Shown piece after piece: positions 31,970-39,760 of a stretch of DNA of 64,000 nucleotides. This DNA is from Bacteroidales bacterium. Lineage in GTDB: Bacteria; Bacteroidota; Bacteroidia; Bacteroidales; WCHB1-69. The notes under the pieces are model-generated. The model ran no database searches and was not told the DNA's origin. It worked only from the letters and a program-made list of their open reading frames with translations. The position numbers were made by a program, and so were the translations under genes. Each line of letters opens with the position of its first letter. Position 1 is the first letter of the stretch. Location of the stretch: the NCBI GenBank assembly GCA_017554325.1, contig JAFZIP010000016.1, forward strand, positions 1 through 64,000. Direction: 5' to 3'.

Positions 31970-33583
31970 TCATTTATCAAATTTGACTTTTTTTCCTGTC
32001 ATGAACTGATAACCGATATGCAGCCCTATACTCCCCATTTTGTAATGATAAGTTCCCGAAGAGGCATATCGTTCTGGAAAGGGTGAAGGGGGAAGCGGTC
32101 CATAATCTATGGTCAACCTGTCAACAAAGGAGAACGTCGAATTTATTCCAAATATGAAATTGTGGTTGGGATTCTTTCCATGGACAATGAAATTGACGGC
32201 AAAAGATAAATCAGGAATATAAAAGGATCTTTTATTGAGTTTTGGCGTATAACGCATGTACGCAACCCCCCTCTCATACTCATCATCCCAAATAGCTGAA
32301 TAATACTCATCTTCGAAATCTCGGTCAAAGCCTCCCAGAAACGGTGCGAACTTCAATCCCAATTCTGGCTGTATCAATACATTTCGGTGTATTGGAGCAA
32401 GATATGAAGCTTTCAACGAAAGACCGGAATACACATCGGTGTATCCGAACCCATCCAGCGAATTATGGTCTCCGACTATACCGCTTGCCCATACCGTGTC
32501 AGGAGGAACAACACCAAACAAATCTGTTATAAAAGTTCTGTAATAATAACCAAAAGGTATCTCTACAGCCAGCCCGACCCCATTCTTTATGGCAATGCTG
32601 TATTTCAGCACCAGTTCTGGCTTGTATCTGTTTCCTCCTCTCGGTTTGATTGGACCACTTGCATTTGACAATTTGTCAAAAACACCAAATCCATTGTCAA
32701 ATATTAAGGCAATGGAATGAACCGGGTTCTTGAAATCGAAAGTGGAATACTCCAATTCCTTGCGATATTGTTTTCTGTTGAATGTCTTTGGCAGACTGAT
32801 GAACTGATACCCGAAATTGAAGCCAAAGTATGTGTCCCGGCATGTGATGTCGCAATCCTTGACTTCCTCCGTAAAAGGTTCCCTTAGCGAAAAGTATCCT
32901 GTATATCTCGGTACAAAACCGATATTGGCATTCACTCCGAGAACGAAATTGCTGCGAGGATTACTTTTGGTGTGGAAAAGAAAGTTCACCCCCAACGTAA
33001 GGTCGGGGATGAACATCCTATGGCAATCGGTATTATCAACACTTAAATACTTTGACAGAACCCACTCTCCCATGTCAGACAGGTAACTTTCATGTATGCA
33101 AAATCTTTCCTGAAAATAGAAAGGCATAGTAATTCCAATGTTAGGCTGAATGAAAATTTTTTGAGAGAGTTGTCTGAAGTAGGTGGCATTCAAACTGACG
33201 TTCAAATAATTATCGAACAAAGGAATGAAATAGCTTAGGGGCATATTAACCGCACTGCCAAAATTGGTTTCAGCATTACGATTTCTGAAGCCATACAAGC
33301 CAGAAGCCGCCCCAATTGAAAGACCGAAGCCTGAACGAAAATTAAGTCCATAGGTTAGGCGGTACTCTCTACCAACCGCTGGCAGTGAGACATACCCGTC
33401 CGCCGGATTACAAAAATACACGAACTTGTTTTTCGGATATAGGCCAATATTACATTGCAGACTTACAGAATGTGTAATCTTGTCCGAAAAACAGAGCTTC
33501 TTTTCCTGTATTCCCTGTGCGTCAAGAATGACAGGGAGTGCAAAAAGCAAAGCGAGCAGTGTTTTTTTTATAGTATTCTTCAT
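31970..33583 (-). CDS. Prophage-encoded outer-membrane beta-barrel with duplicated halves
   Basis: The protein has 537 residues with a signal peptide (cleavage near DAQG, residue 23). The mature protein consists of alternating amphipathic strands with Gly/Tyr/Phe ends. It contains two related halves (about 30-270 and 280-537): FIPDLTLGVNFLFH in the first corresponds to YIPDLSFAVNFIVH in the second, each followed by a similar FGxN strand. It is therefore a tandem duplication of a barrel of PorT or OmpA-like size. It lies in its own unit with the next lipoprotein, so it is probably expressed in the lysogen. A changed surface or blocked receptor is an inference. Confidence 0.8.
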   Translation of the reverse strand: MKNTIKKTLLALLFALPVILDAQGIQEKKLCFSDKITHSVSLQCNIGLYPKNKFVYFCNPADGYVSLPAVGREYRLTYGLNFRSGFGLSIGAASGLYGFRNRNAETNFGSAVNMPLSYFIPLFDNYLNVSLNATYFRQLSQKIFIQPNIGITMPFYFQERFCIHESYLSDMGEWVLSKYLSVDNTDCHRMFIPDLTLGVNFLFHTKSNPRSNFVLGVNANIGFVPRYTGYFSLREPFTEEVKDCDITCRDTYFGFNFGYQFISLPKTFNRKQYRKELEYSTFDFKNPVHSIALIFDNGFGVFDKLSNASGPIKPRGGNRYKPELVLKYSIAIKNGVGLAVEIPFGYYYRTFITDLFGVVPPDTVWASGIVGDHNSLDGFGYTDVYSGLSLKASYLAPIHRNVLIQPELGLKFAPFLGGFDRDFEDEYYSAIWDDEYERGVAYMRYTPKLNKRSFYIPDLSFAVNFIVHGKNPNHNFIFGINSTFSFVDRLTIDYGPLPPSPFPERYASSGTYHYKMGSIGLHIGYQFMTGKKVKFDK

Positions 33584-33593
33584 CTAAATGTCT

Positions 33594-34523
33594 TTATAAT
33601 GCCAGATTGACATATGCTCCATTGACTTTTGTCGCTGCATGAGAGCTTAACAAAGAGGCTGGATAGGGGATGATCACACATGAAAAAGAATTCGTAGAAA
33701 TAATTACAGATGTATGACATAAGGCCATACGGTCTTTGATTTTTTCATCCAAATGAAGTATGTTATATGGAACATCTCCAGCATCACAAGTGTACCATTT
33801 TTTCCCTCCTGCAGCAACATAGATTCCGCTCGTCCATAATAGTTTGGTGCCATTATCCCTAATTGTGTATAATGTTGTGGACGCAGATAAGTAAGCACTT
33901 CTAGTTGAAATTTTACCGACAACCATTCTGTTTTTGTTTTTGTATGTAAATTGTTTTTCGCCATAACCATTGTCCTTTCTTTTACAATCGCCACTGTTGT
34001 TTATACATTTGTCTGGATTAAAAATTTCACCTGCAATCTTAACATCCCCGTTAACATTATGCAAAGCACTTTGATAACGTTCTAATTCAGTATTCATAAA
34101 AGGATTGTCTTCGACAGTCGAATTGGGGTCTTCCATCCATTCTTTTTCTAAATCTTCAAGAACTGCGTACATACTTGTAAAGCCCATAGAATTTGCAAAG
34201 TCGTGTAATGGCTGGAACGGATTGAATTCATTTTTTTGAATGGCATCGTTCAAGATCTCATCATCATCCGTTCCAAGTACCTTAATAAGGCTATCAACAT
34301 AATTTTGAGTCCTTTCCTCACATGCCTCCCCTATAGCCTCAACTGCTGCAATATAACTTTCCCAGGAAGGAAATTCTAACATCCCGTTCGACATTGCAAC
34401 ATTTTTAAGATTCAAACTTTCAGTTGTTTGATTTGACCAATTTTTCACATCATCTTTCTCGCAACCAGTAAAGATTGCGCTTGTAAACACGGCTATTAAA
34501 GCCAAAAATATGATTTTTTTCAT
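33594..34523 (-). CDS. Prophage-encoded lipoprotein
   Basis: The protein has 309 residues from the ATG at 34523 (MKKIIFLALI); an upstream in-frame codon is rejected because it lacks a signal sequence. The lipobox SAIFTGC gives Cys20. The mature part has helices (about 40-160, including FPSWESYIAAVEAIGEA and NSMGFTSMYAVLEDLE), then a beta-rich region with several Cys. The helical pattern recalls DUF4848-type Bacteroidota lipoproteins, from memory. It is 10 bp upstream of the beta-barrel gene and likely cotranscribed with it. Conserved RNA B copy 2 starts 75 bp upstream on the other strand. Confidence 0.75.
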   Translation of the reverse strand: MKKIIFLALIAVFTSAIFTGCEKDDVKNWSNQTTESLNLKNVAMSNGMLEFPSWESYIAAVEAIGEACEERTQNYVDSLIKVLGTDDDEILNDAIQKNEFNPFQPLHDFANSMGFTSMYAVLEDLEKEWMEDPNSTVEDNPFMNTELERYQSALHNVNGDVKIAGEIFNPDKCINNSGDCKRKDNGYGEKQFTYKNKNRMVVGKISTRSAYLSASTTLYTIRDNGTKLLWTSGIYVAAGGKKWYTCDAGDVPYNILHLDEKIKDRMALCHTSVIISTNSFSCVIIPYPASLLSSHAATKVNGAYVNLAL

Positions 34524-34597
34524 TTTTTCAGATTTTAATATTATAATCAATGTGTTAATTCTGTAGAAAACGGAGAAAAAAGTAATTGTTTCTATCG

Positions 34598-34816
34598 TTT
34601 TGTTACGCACGCCTTACGGGTACAGAATTGTCGTAAGATTGTGTGTTAATCAATGCCTAGGTATTCGTCTTAAAGTAGGGATTATGTTGTCCTATGCGAA
34701 AAGAATGACAAATTCCCCACGCGGTACCATGCTCTCTGCCATCGGCGCGTGCTAAAATGGCAGAGAGCATGGCGTCAAGCACCCAACTTTCCCTAACCAA
34801 TAAATCTTGGTTGGGA
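34598..34816 (+). ncRNA. Conserved structured RNA candidate B, copy 2
   Basis: This is the second copy of the element at 13218-13440. The invariant blocks TTTGTTACGCAC, GTTGTCCTATGCG, AAAAGAATG, GCGGTACC and CGGCGCGTG appear in the same order and spacing. The last stem is a perfect pairing of at least 15 bp here (CATGCTCTCTGCCAT with ATGGCAGAGAGCATG, near 34728-34771), where copy 1 has mismatches. A 3' hairpin AACCAA/TTGGTT ends the conserved part. The -7 box is weaker than in copy 1. It lies between two leftward units. Confidence 0.65.
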
Positions 34817-34906
34817 ACAAACTACATCTGATTATCCAAACAATAATAAACATCATATGCTCTATACTTGGATCGGCAAAAATACAAAAATTAAAATACA
34901 TTACTA

Positions 34907-34936
34907 AAAAAGCCGTCACAAAATGCAACGGCTTTT
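34907..34936 (-). terminator. Intrinsic terminator of the capsid operon
   Basis: AAAAGCCGT (34907-34915) pairs with ACGGCTTTT (34928-34936), and T residues follow on the minus strand. It lies 34 bp after the stop of the gene at 34970. Confidence 0.8.
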
Positions 34937-34969
34937 CACAACTAATTCAAAATAATGCGAAAGGGTTTG

Positions 34970-35563
34970 TTATGTGGTTTCTTCCCCATCGTCAAGGTTG
35001 GTGGACTGGCCGATGAGGGAGTCCATTTCGCCTGTGTAGATTTGGGCGGTTGGGGTGTCATAGACAAAGGCGATGGTTGCGCCGTTGTTGTCTGTGACAG
35101 CCTTGCCGGAGGTGGCCTCCACGGAATCTCCGATTTCGGCTCCTCGGTCAGCGTCACCCAGCATGTGGACATCACCGTTGTTGAGGCGGGCGAGGATGAT
35201 GGTTTCGGAGTTCATCACGGAGGCGATGAAGCCGAGGAGCTTCGGCTTGAATCCGGGATGGAAGATTTCAAGGTTGGCTTTCATGGACTTGCCGCCGAAA
35301 GTGCCTTGGGTGGTGTATTTCAGTTCGCCCATGTCGCGGGAGCAGTAGATATGGTAGAACCGTTCTCCGTTCACCATCACGATATTGCCCTCCAGCAGGG
35401 CGAAGTCCTCATAGGAGGTTCTGTTGGACGGCAGCTTGGGCAGTGATGCCACATTGTCCTTGAGGGAGATATAGACATTCTTCACGCCGGACATGTTGTT
35501 GCCGCAGTTCGCGCCTTTGTTAAGGTCTTCCAGTTCAAGTGCGCAGATTACTTCTTCGGGCAT
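34970..35563 (-). CDS. Phage structural protein after capsid (possible tail tube)
   Basis: The protein has 197 residues, is soluble, beta-rich and acidic, with no signal. It lies immediately downstream of the major capsid gene and ends at a terminator. The LGDADRGAEIGDSVEATSGKA region and its length fit a major tail (tube) protein, but head decoration is also possible. Like the capsid gene, it seems to be transcribed from the protease promoter. Confidence 0.55.
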   Translation of the reverse strand: MPEEVICALELEDLNKGANCGNNMSGVKNVYISLKDNVASLPKLPSNRTSYEDFALLEGNIVMVNGERFYHIYCSRDMGELKYTTQGTFGGKSMKANLEIFHPGFKPKLLGFIASVMNSETIILARLNNGDVHMLGDADRGAEIGDSVEATSGKAVTDNNGATIAFVYDTPTAQIYTGEMDSLIGQSTNLDDGEETT

Positions 35564-35650
35564 GGTTGTTGGTTTTTAGGTGGTTAAAAAATGAAATGTG
35601 CGTTGGTAGCGGAGACGCACCCCTCCGAAGTATGAAAAAATCAAATCGGG

Positions 35651-37216
35651 TTAATGTGCGTCTTCGGCGGTTGTGAAACGCTCGATGTCGCCCATGTACT
35701 CGGCGTTGTTGACGTGTACGACAGCACGGTAGAAATAATCGGTGGAGGCGGTGAGGATTCCATCCGCAACAGCACTCAATCGGTTGCCCTCCACGGTCGC
35801 TGGCAGGAAGACAACAGTGTCGGGATGGGCGGGTGGCACGCCATTGTTGTCCTCGTTCTCGTTGTTTTCGTTCTCGTTCTCGTCATCAATCTCATCATCA
35901 ACAACGGGTGCCGGGGTTTCTTGTGTGTGGTAGCCGAGGTGCCGTCCCTGTACGGGAACTAGGTCGGCGGCATTGGGAGACAGGTAGAAGCCGACTTCTG
36001 CCTCTTCAAGGAATTGTGCGTCATCGCCGGAAACGAAGCCGAAGAGTTTGGCACCGTTGGCTGTGATGTCGGTGGCAGGGTCGGTTTGGATGTTCAATGC
36101 GATTTCGGGCGTGTTGGTCTGCCAAAGGATGCGGTACATGTTGCCTTCCCTGCGGATTTGTGCGCCTTGCTCAATGGCGGAAATGATGAGTTCGATTTCG
36201 TCCGTGAGGGTTTCGGGTTCGCCGTTCGGTCCGCAGGAGCAGCGGGCTGCTTCCTGACCGACAGTGCGCGCGGATGTCCACACCATAGCGTTGCAGCCGA
36301 AGCCAACGCCCTCCATCCAGTCGGCAAGAACCTTAATCATACGGTTCTCCTTTTGGATGTCGAAATCGAACTTGTTGCGGTTGGTGAGCCACAGCAGGTT
36401 CTCTTTCATCGTGGAGAAAATGTCGTCCGTGCCTTTCATAGAGGGAACGCCGCAGACAACGTGCTTGGTGAAGTCAATGTCCGCGTTGATTTGATCGGGT
36501 GAGTTGATGAAGTAGTAGCCGGCTGCGCGTTTGGCGGTCTTCATCGCACGAACCCATTTCGGGGCTACGAAGTGGATGATGTTCTCACCGTCATACAGCT
36601 CGTCAATCTTGCGGTCGTAGGCTTCAATCTCATCAAAGATGTTCTCTTCGGTGAAAGCGTCCACGCCGTGGATGACATTGATGGGGTTGTCAGCGTTGTT
36701 TGCTCCCTCAATCAGTTTGCGCTTGATGCCGTCCATGCAGCTTTCGGGGGTGGTGCCGTTGTCATCGCGCACGCCTTTGTAAACGGCTTTGAGTTCGCGG
36801 TTGTTGTCAATCTTGCGTTTGAGATAGACTTCCACGAAGTAGCGGGTGATTGGCCAGTTCTCAATCTTGTTTTGGTCTCCGGCAAGGAAAGCCATCCAAG
36901 AGTGGTAGATTCCCATCGGCGAGAACTCCGCATCAATCTTGATGTGATTGAGTTCGATTTTGTTGGGGATAAACTTCACTCCGGCTTTCGGCTCAAACTG
37001 GATGCGGAAGGGCTGGAGCACGTCTTCCCATTCCTCGGTGGCCATCTTGTATATGTCATCTTTGGTGTTGATTCTTGTGGCGTAGTTCTCAAGTGTGGTG
37101 GCGGGAACCATCAAGGCGCGTTTGAGCCTGTCCATTCCCTGCCCCGAGTTCTCGTAGAAACGCCCGTATTCCTCAAGTATGAGGTCAACGTTGATTTTGG
37201 TTTCGATTTCGGGCAT
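35651..37216 (-). CDS. Major capsid protein with C-terminal beta-sandwich domain
   Basis: The protein has 521 residues. The first 350 have the HK97-like capsid pattern and follow the protease/scaffold gene directly. After residue 370 comes a beta-rich domain with a fibronectin-like pattern (DITANGAKLFGFV to VGFYLSP). It is interrupted by an Asp/Glu/Asn-only linker (about 435-455) and resumes (LTASTDYFYRAVVHVNN to RFTTAED), as in fibronectin type III repeats. Such Ig-like additions decorate phage heads and may bind carbohydrates. Confidence 0.75.
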   Translation of the reverse strand: MPEIETKINVDLILEEYGRFYENSGQGMDRLKRALMVPATTLENYATRINTKDDIYKMATEEWEDVLQPFRIQFEPKAGVKFIPNKIELNHIKIDAEFSPMGIYHSWMAFLAGDQNKIENWPITRYFVEVYLKRKIDNNRELKAVYKGVRDDNGTTPESCMDGIKRKLIEGANNADNPINVIHGVDAFTEENIFDEIEAYDRKIDELYDGENIIHFVAPKWVRAMKTAKRAAGYYFINSPDQINADIDFTKHVVCGVPSMKGTDDIFSTMKENLLWLTNRNKFDFDIQKENRMIKVLADWMEGVGFGCNAMVWTSARTVGQEAARCSCGPNGEPETLTDEIELIISAIEQGAQIRREGNMYRILWQTNTPEIALNIQTDPATDITANGAKLFGFVSGDDAQFLEEAEVGFYLSPNAADLVPVQGRHLGYHTQETPAPVVDDEIDDENENENNENEDNNGVPPAHPDTVVFLPATVEGNRLSAVADGILTASTDYFYRAVVHVNNAEYMGDIERFTTAEDAH

Positions 37217-37233
37217 GATTGGGTGTTTTAGGG

Positions 37234-37590
37234 TTAGATTTCGTGTTTGATGGACTGGTAAAGGGAAGAGCCGTTGACATACGCCTTGATGTCATCTTTC
37301 GGAGCAGGTGTCGGGTCTGCTCCGGCAACTGCGGGCGTTTGTGACGGAACAGCGTCCACGATGGCTTTGAGGCGGTCACGCTCTTTGGTCGCCTCGGCCA
37401 GCGAAGCGGTCAGCGTGGTCTTCTCATCGGAGAGGGCTTTGTTGTCTTTTTTCAGCGTGTCAAGCTCGCCGAGTTTGCCCTCGATGGTTTTCAGTTGCTC
37501 ATCGGTGAGTGTCAGCCCCTTTTCGGGGTCATAAGAGGTGGAGTCCGCGAATGCGAGAGCCACCGCCAGCAGTGGGAAGAGTCTTTTCAT
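37234..37590 (-). CDS. Possible nested scaffold protein (in-frame start)
   Basis: An in-frame ATG at 37590 opens a 118-residue product, MKRLFPLLAVALAF and on to the stop, covering exactly the coiled-coil scaffold part. Lambda C/Nu3 is a known precedent for this layout. No strong ribosome site is visible, and the hydrophobic first residues could instead be part of the fused protein. Confidence 0.3.
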   Translation of the reverse strand: MKRLFPLLAVALAFADSTSYDPEKGLTLTDEQLKTIEGKLGELDTLKKDNKALSDEKTTLTASLAEATKERDRLKAIVDAVPSQTPAVAGADPTPAPKDDIKAYVNGSSLYQSIKHEI

Positions 37591-38343
37591 CTCAATATGG
37601 GTTTTGGGTTGGTTGTCTGTGGGCAGGTGCTTTGCCAGCAGGTCAAGGAACGACTGCCACGGGGAGCGTGGCTCATCCTGTGCAAGCAGATCTGCGTATT
37701 CTGCGGGGATGGCTGGCAGTCCGCTGTCCGTGAAAACAGACTGTGTGAAGCAGGCTGTTTTGCGGGTCTCGTTGTAGATGTCGGTCACGAAGCCGAAATT
37801 CTTTGCCTCTTCTGCTGTCAGCCATCGGCCAATTCCGTTGTTGGCTTTGAGCAGTTCTGCGAGTTCCTGTTCCTTGCCCGGGCAGCATTCGCTGTAGATG
37901 GCGAGCATACGCTCGTTGACGGTCTTTTGTGCCTCAAGTTCCTGTGCCAGCTTTTCCTCATTGGCGCGACCGACATAGGCGGAGCATTGGTGGATGAGGA
38001 AGAGGGCGTTTTTGCTCATCTTGCGTTCCTTGCCCGCCATCGCCACGATGGTGGCAGCGGAGGCACACAGGCCGTTGATTTGGGTTGTCACTGCTGCGGG
38101 ATGCTCCGCCAACAGGTCATGGATGGAAAGCGCATGGTTCACATCGCCGCCGAGGGAGTTGATTTTCACGGTGATATGCTTCGCCTGCAGGGATTTGATT
38201 CTGTCAAGCTCCCCGTTGAGCAGACGGACGGTGTTCTCGTCCTCGTCACGTGTCCATCCCTCATAGCCGATTTGGCCGTAGATTTCAATCACGGCTTCAT
38301 CGGCGGTCTCGTTGAGGAATCGTATTGCGGATTGCCTTTTCAT
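37234..38343 (-). CDS. ClpP-type head maturation protease with scaffold tail
   Basis: The protein has 369 residues. The N-terminal 200 residues are a ClpP/SppA-like S14 fold. INSLGGDV (61-68), Ser95 in GLCASAATIVAMAG and His118 in LIHQCS are the oxyanion loop and catalytic Ser and His. Residues 250-369 are a charged coiled coil (about 280-335) with a Pro/Ala linker and a short end, as in phage scaffolds. It cleaves the scaffold during capsid maturation. An internal ATG at 37590 could yield a separate scaffold. A strong -7 box lies upstream. Confidence 0.9.
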   Translation of the reverse strand: MKRQSAIRFLNETADEAVIEIYGQIGYEGWTRDEDENTVRLLNGELDRIKSLQAKHITVKINSLGGDVNHALSIHDLLAEHPAAVTTQINGLCASAATIVAMAGKERKMSKNALFLIHQCSAYVGRANEEKLAQELEAQKTVNERMLAIYSECCPGKEQELAELLKANNGIGRWLTAEEAKNFGFVTDIYNETRKTACFTQSVFTDSGLPAIPAEYADLLAQDEPRSPWQSFLDLLAKHLPTDNQPKTHIEMKRLFPLLAVALAFADSTSYDPEKGLTLTDEQLKTIEGKLGELDTLKKDNKALSDEKTTLTASLAEATKERDRLKAIVDAVPSQTPAVAGADPTPAPKDDIKAYVNGSSLYQSIKHEI

Positions 38344-38359
38344 CTTGCTTGTTTTGGGG

Positions 38360-38367
38360 CAAAGGTA
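38360..38367 (-). promoter_or_regulatory. Promoter of the protease-capsid operon
   Basis: On the minus strand TACCTTTG matches TAnnTTTG exactly and is followed by GCCCCAAAACA. The ATG is 17 bp downstream. Confidence 0.7.
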
Positions 38368-38403
38368 GCCCCAAAACTCCGTTTCTCTTTGGACACTCCT
38401 ATA

Positions 38404-38856
38404 TTATAATGTAGTAGCGCACAACGGTTCCGTCATCTCCCTGCTGAATGTCAGCGTATAGAGGTGTTCGCCGTCCGCCTTTGCCTGTCCTGTGTGCCGG
38501 AATGAAAACCGAAGCGGCTCTTCAAGAGAACCCGAAAGCCACACCGTGTCGGTGTTGTCAACAATCTTCACTATCCATCTGCGGCGGGTCATATCGTCCA
38601 GCAGGCGGTCGTACTTGTTTTTTGCTCCGGCAAGGCGGCACTCGGTCTCGTGGGAGTATGCACCGCCGTTCTCGTTCACTTCGGTTCGGATGGATTCGGC
38701 TTTGATTTCCGCAAAAGCGCAGCCGTTGCGCAGGGTGACGGTCTTTGTTGTAAAGTCCATCAGTTCAATCTTTTGCACATCGCTGACATCGGCAATGAGG
38801 ATTCTCTTGTTGCCTGCCATCACATGGCAGGAACCGTTTTTCTCAAGGTTTTCCAT
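38404..38856 (-). CDS. Phage protein upstream of the head protease
   Basis: The protein has 150 residues from the ATG at 38856. The longer frame upstream overlaps the previous gene and is rejected. It has a beta-rich N-terminal part (RILIADVSDVQKIELMDF) and a Trp-containing C-terminal half with WLSGSLEEPLRFSF. It is preceded by CCCCAAAACT, resembling the leader of other phage units. No family is recognised; it may be a head or virion protein. Confidence 0.6.
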   Translation of the reverse strand: MENLEKNGSCHVMAGNKRILIADVSDVQKIELMDFTTKTVTLRNGCAFAEIKAESIRTEVNENGGAYSHETECRLAGAKNKYDRLLDDMTRRRWIVKIVDNTDTVWLSGSLEEPLRFSFRHTGQAKADGEHLYTLTFSREMTEPLCATTL

Positions 38857-38867
38857 AGTTTTGGGGA

Positions 38868-39419
38868 TTATTTGTAAAATGGGACATTTTTGGTAGAAAT
38901 TATTATGCTGCGAATGAGCTGTTTCCGTCCTGTTAGTTCGGCGTATTCCTCTGTCACACGCCGCTCTGCCTCCATCCAGTTGCGTTGGTAGTACTTCCGC
39001 AGGGCGGCATAGTTCAGTTCGTGCTCCTCGTAGAGGTTCTCCAGCAGGTACTCCTTTATGGCGGTGTCCCTTGGGATGCCTCCAGCGACATGGGCATAGA
39101 GAACCTCTTGGCACGCTGTCTGCTGGATGAACTTGTAGGCAAGTCGTGAGAAAGCCGCTTGGTGGCTCTCCGAGATGGAGAACCCGTTTTGGCGGCAGTC
39201 CCGTTGGGTGAACACGACATTGATTTCGTGGAATCCGTGGAATGCCTTTGAGGGTTTCTCCGTGTCCGGCTGTCGGGTCAGTCCTGCACGGAGGAAGTCG
39301 TGGAGGAAGTGCTTGCGGATGTCATAGGCTCCTCCCGTCTTCGGGAAGTTGCTGTCAAGGTAACGGAATACGGCGGGGTGTACTTTGATGGCGATGCTTT
39401 CTGTTTTGTTCTTGTCCAT
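38868..39419 (-). CDS. Phage protein next to the iteron region, possible regulator
   Basis: The protein has 183 residues from the ATG at 39419 (MDKNKTESIAIKVHP). It is basic and helical. The first 45 residues could be a ribbon-helix-helix-like segment, followed by helices rich in Arg and Tyr. It is the first gene downstream of the repeat region at 39505-39757 and is thus a candidate for the protein that binds it, but no motif proves this. Confidence 0.55.
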   Translation of the reverse strand: MDKNKTESIAIKVHPAVFRYLDSNFPKTGGAYDIRKHFLHDFLRAGLTRQPDTEKPSKAFHGFHEINVVFTQRDCRQNGFSISESHQAAFSRLAYKFIQQTACQEVLYAHVAGGIPRDTAIKEYLLENLYEEHELNYAALRKYYQRNWMEAERRVTEEYAELTGRKQLIRSIIISTKNVPFYK

Positions 39420-39504
39420 GCTAAAAAAAAATTTTTTTGTCGGGTGATGGTATATACTTTGGGGACTGTCAAACAAGACAAAGCCCTATTTTTATTTATC
39501 TTAT

Positions 39505-39535
39505 TGTCTTATAATATATTAACTTATAAGACAAA
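39505..39535. repeat. 11-bp perfect inverted repeat with TTGTCTTA arms
   Basis: TTGTCTTATAA (39505-39515) and TTATAAGACAA (39525-39535) form a perfect inverted repeat around a 9-nt AT spacer. The arms contain the TGTCTT motif repeated in the neighbouring array. Confidence 0.8.
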
Positions 39536-39546
39536 AATAAAAATCC

Positions 39547-39757
39547 TGTCTTGATGGTTGAAATCGGGTGACATTTTCGGCTTTTGTCTTGAAGTCTCAT
39601 CCTTTGTCTTGTTTTTGTCTTGTTTGTCAGATTTCGCAACTCGTTGTCTTGTTGTGCTGTCTTGTTTGTCTTGTTTGTCTTGCTGGGAATGTGTGTGTCA
39701 GGTCGTGAAAAAAGTTTTTTTTCAAAAAAAACAGGCCTTGCCTGCTTTTTTGTCTTG
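39547..39757. repeat. Array of nine TGTCTTG direct repeats (candidate origin or operator)
   Basis: TGTCTTG occurs at 39547, 39585, 39605, 39616, 39645, 39658, 39667, 39676 and 39751, all in one orientation. Three of these lie at a 9-bp spacing. An AT-rich stretch and an inverted repeat of the same motif flank the array (39480-39545). The array lies immediately after the primase gene. This matches iteron-type origins or a multi-site operator. Confidence 0.6.
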
Positions 39758-39760
39758 CTT

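Noticed and set aside
39547..39757. CRISPR array
   Set aside because: The repeated unit is only 7 bp with irregular 9 to 75-bp spacing and no cas genes. An iteron or operator array fits better.
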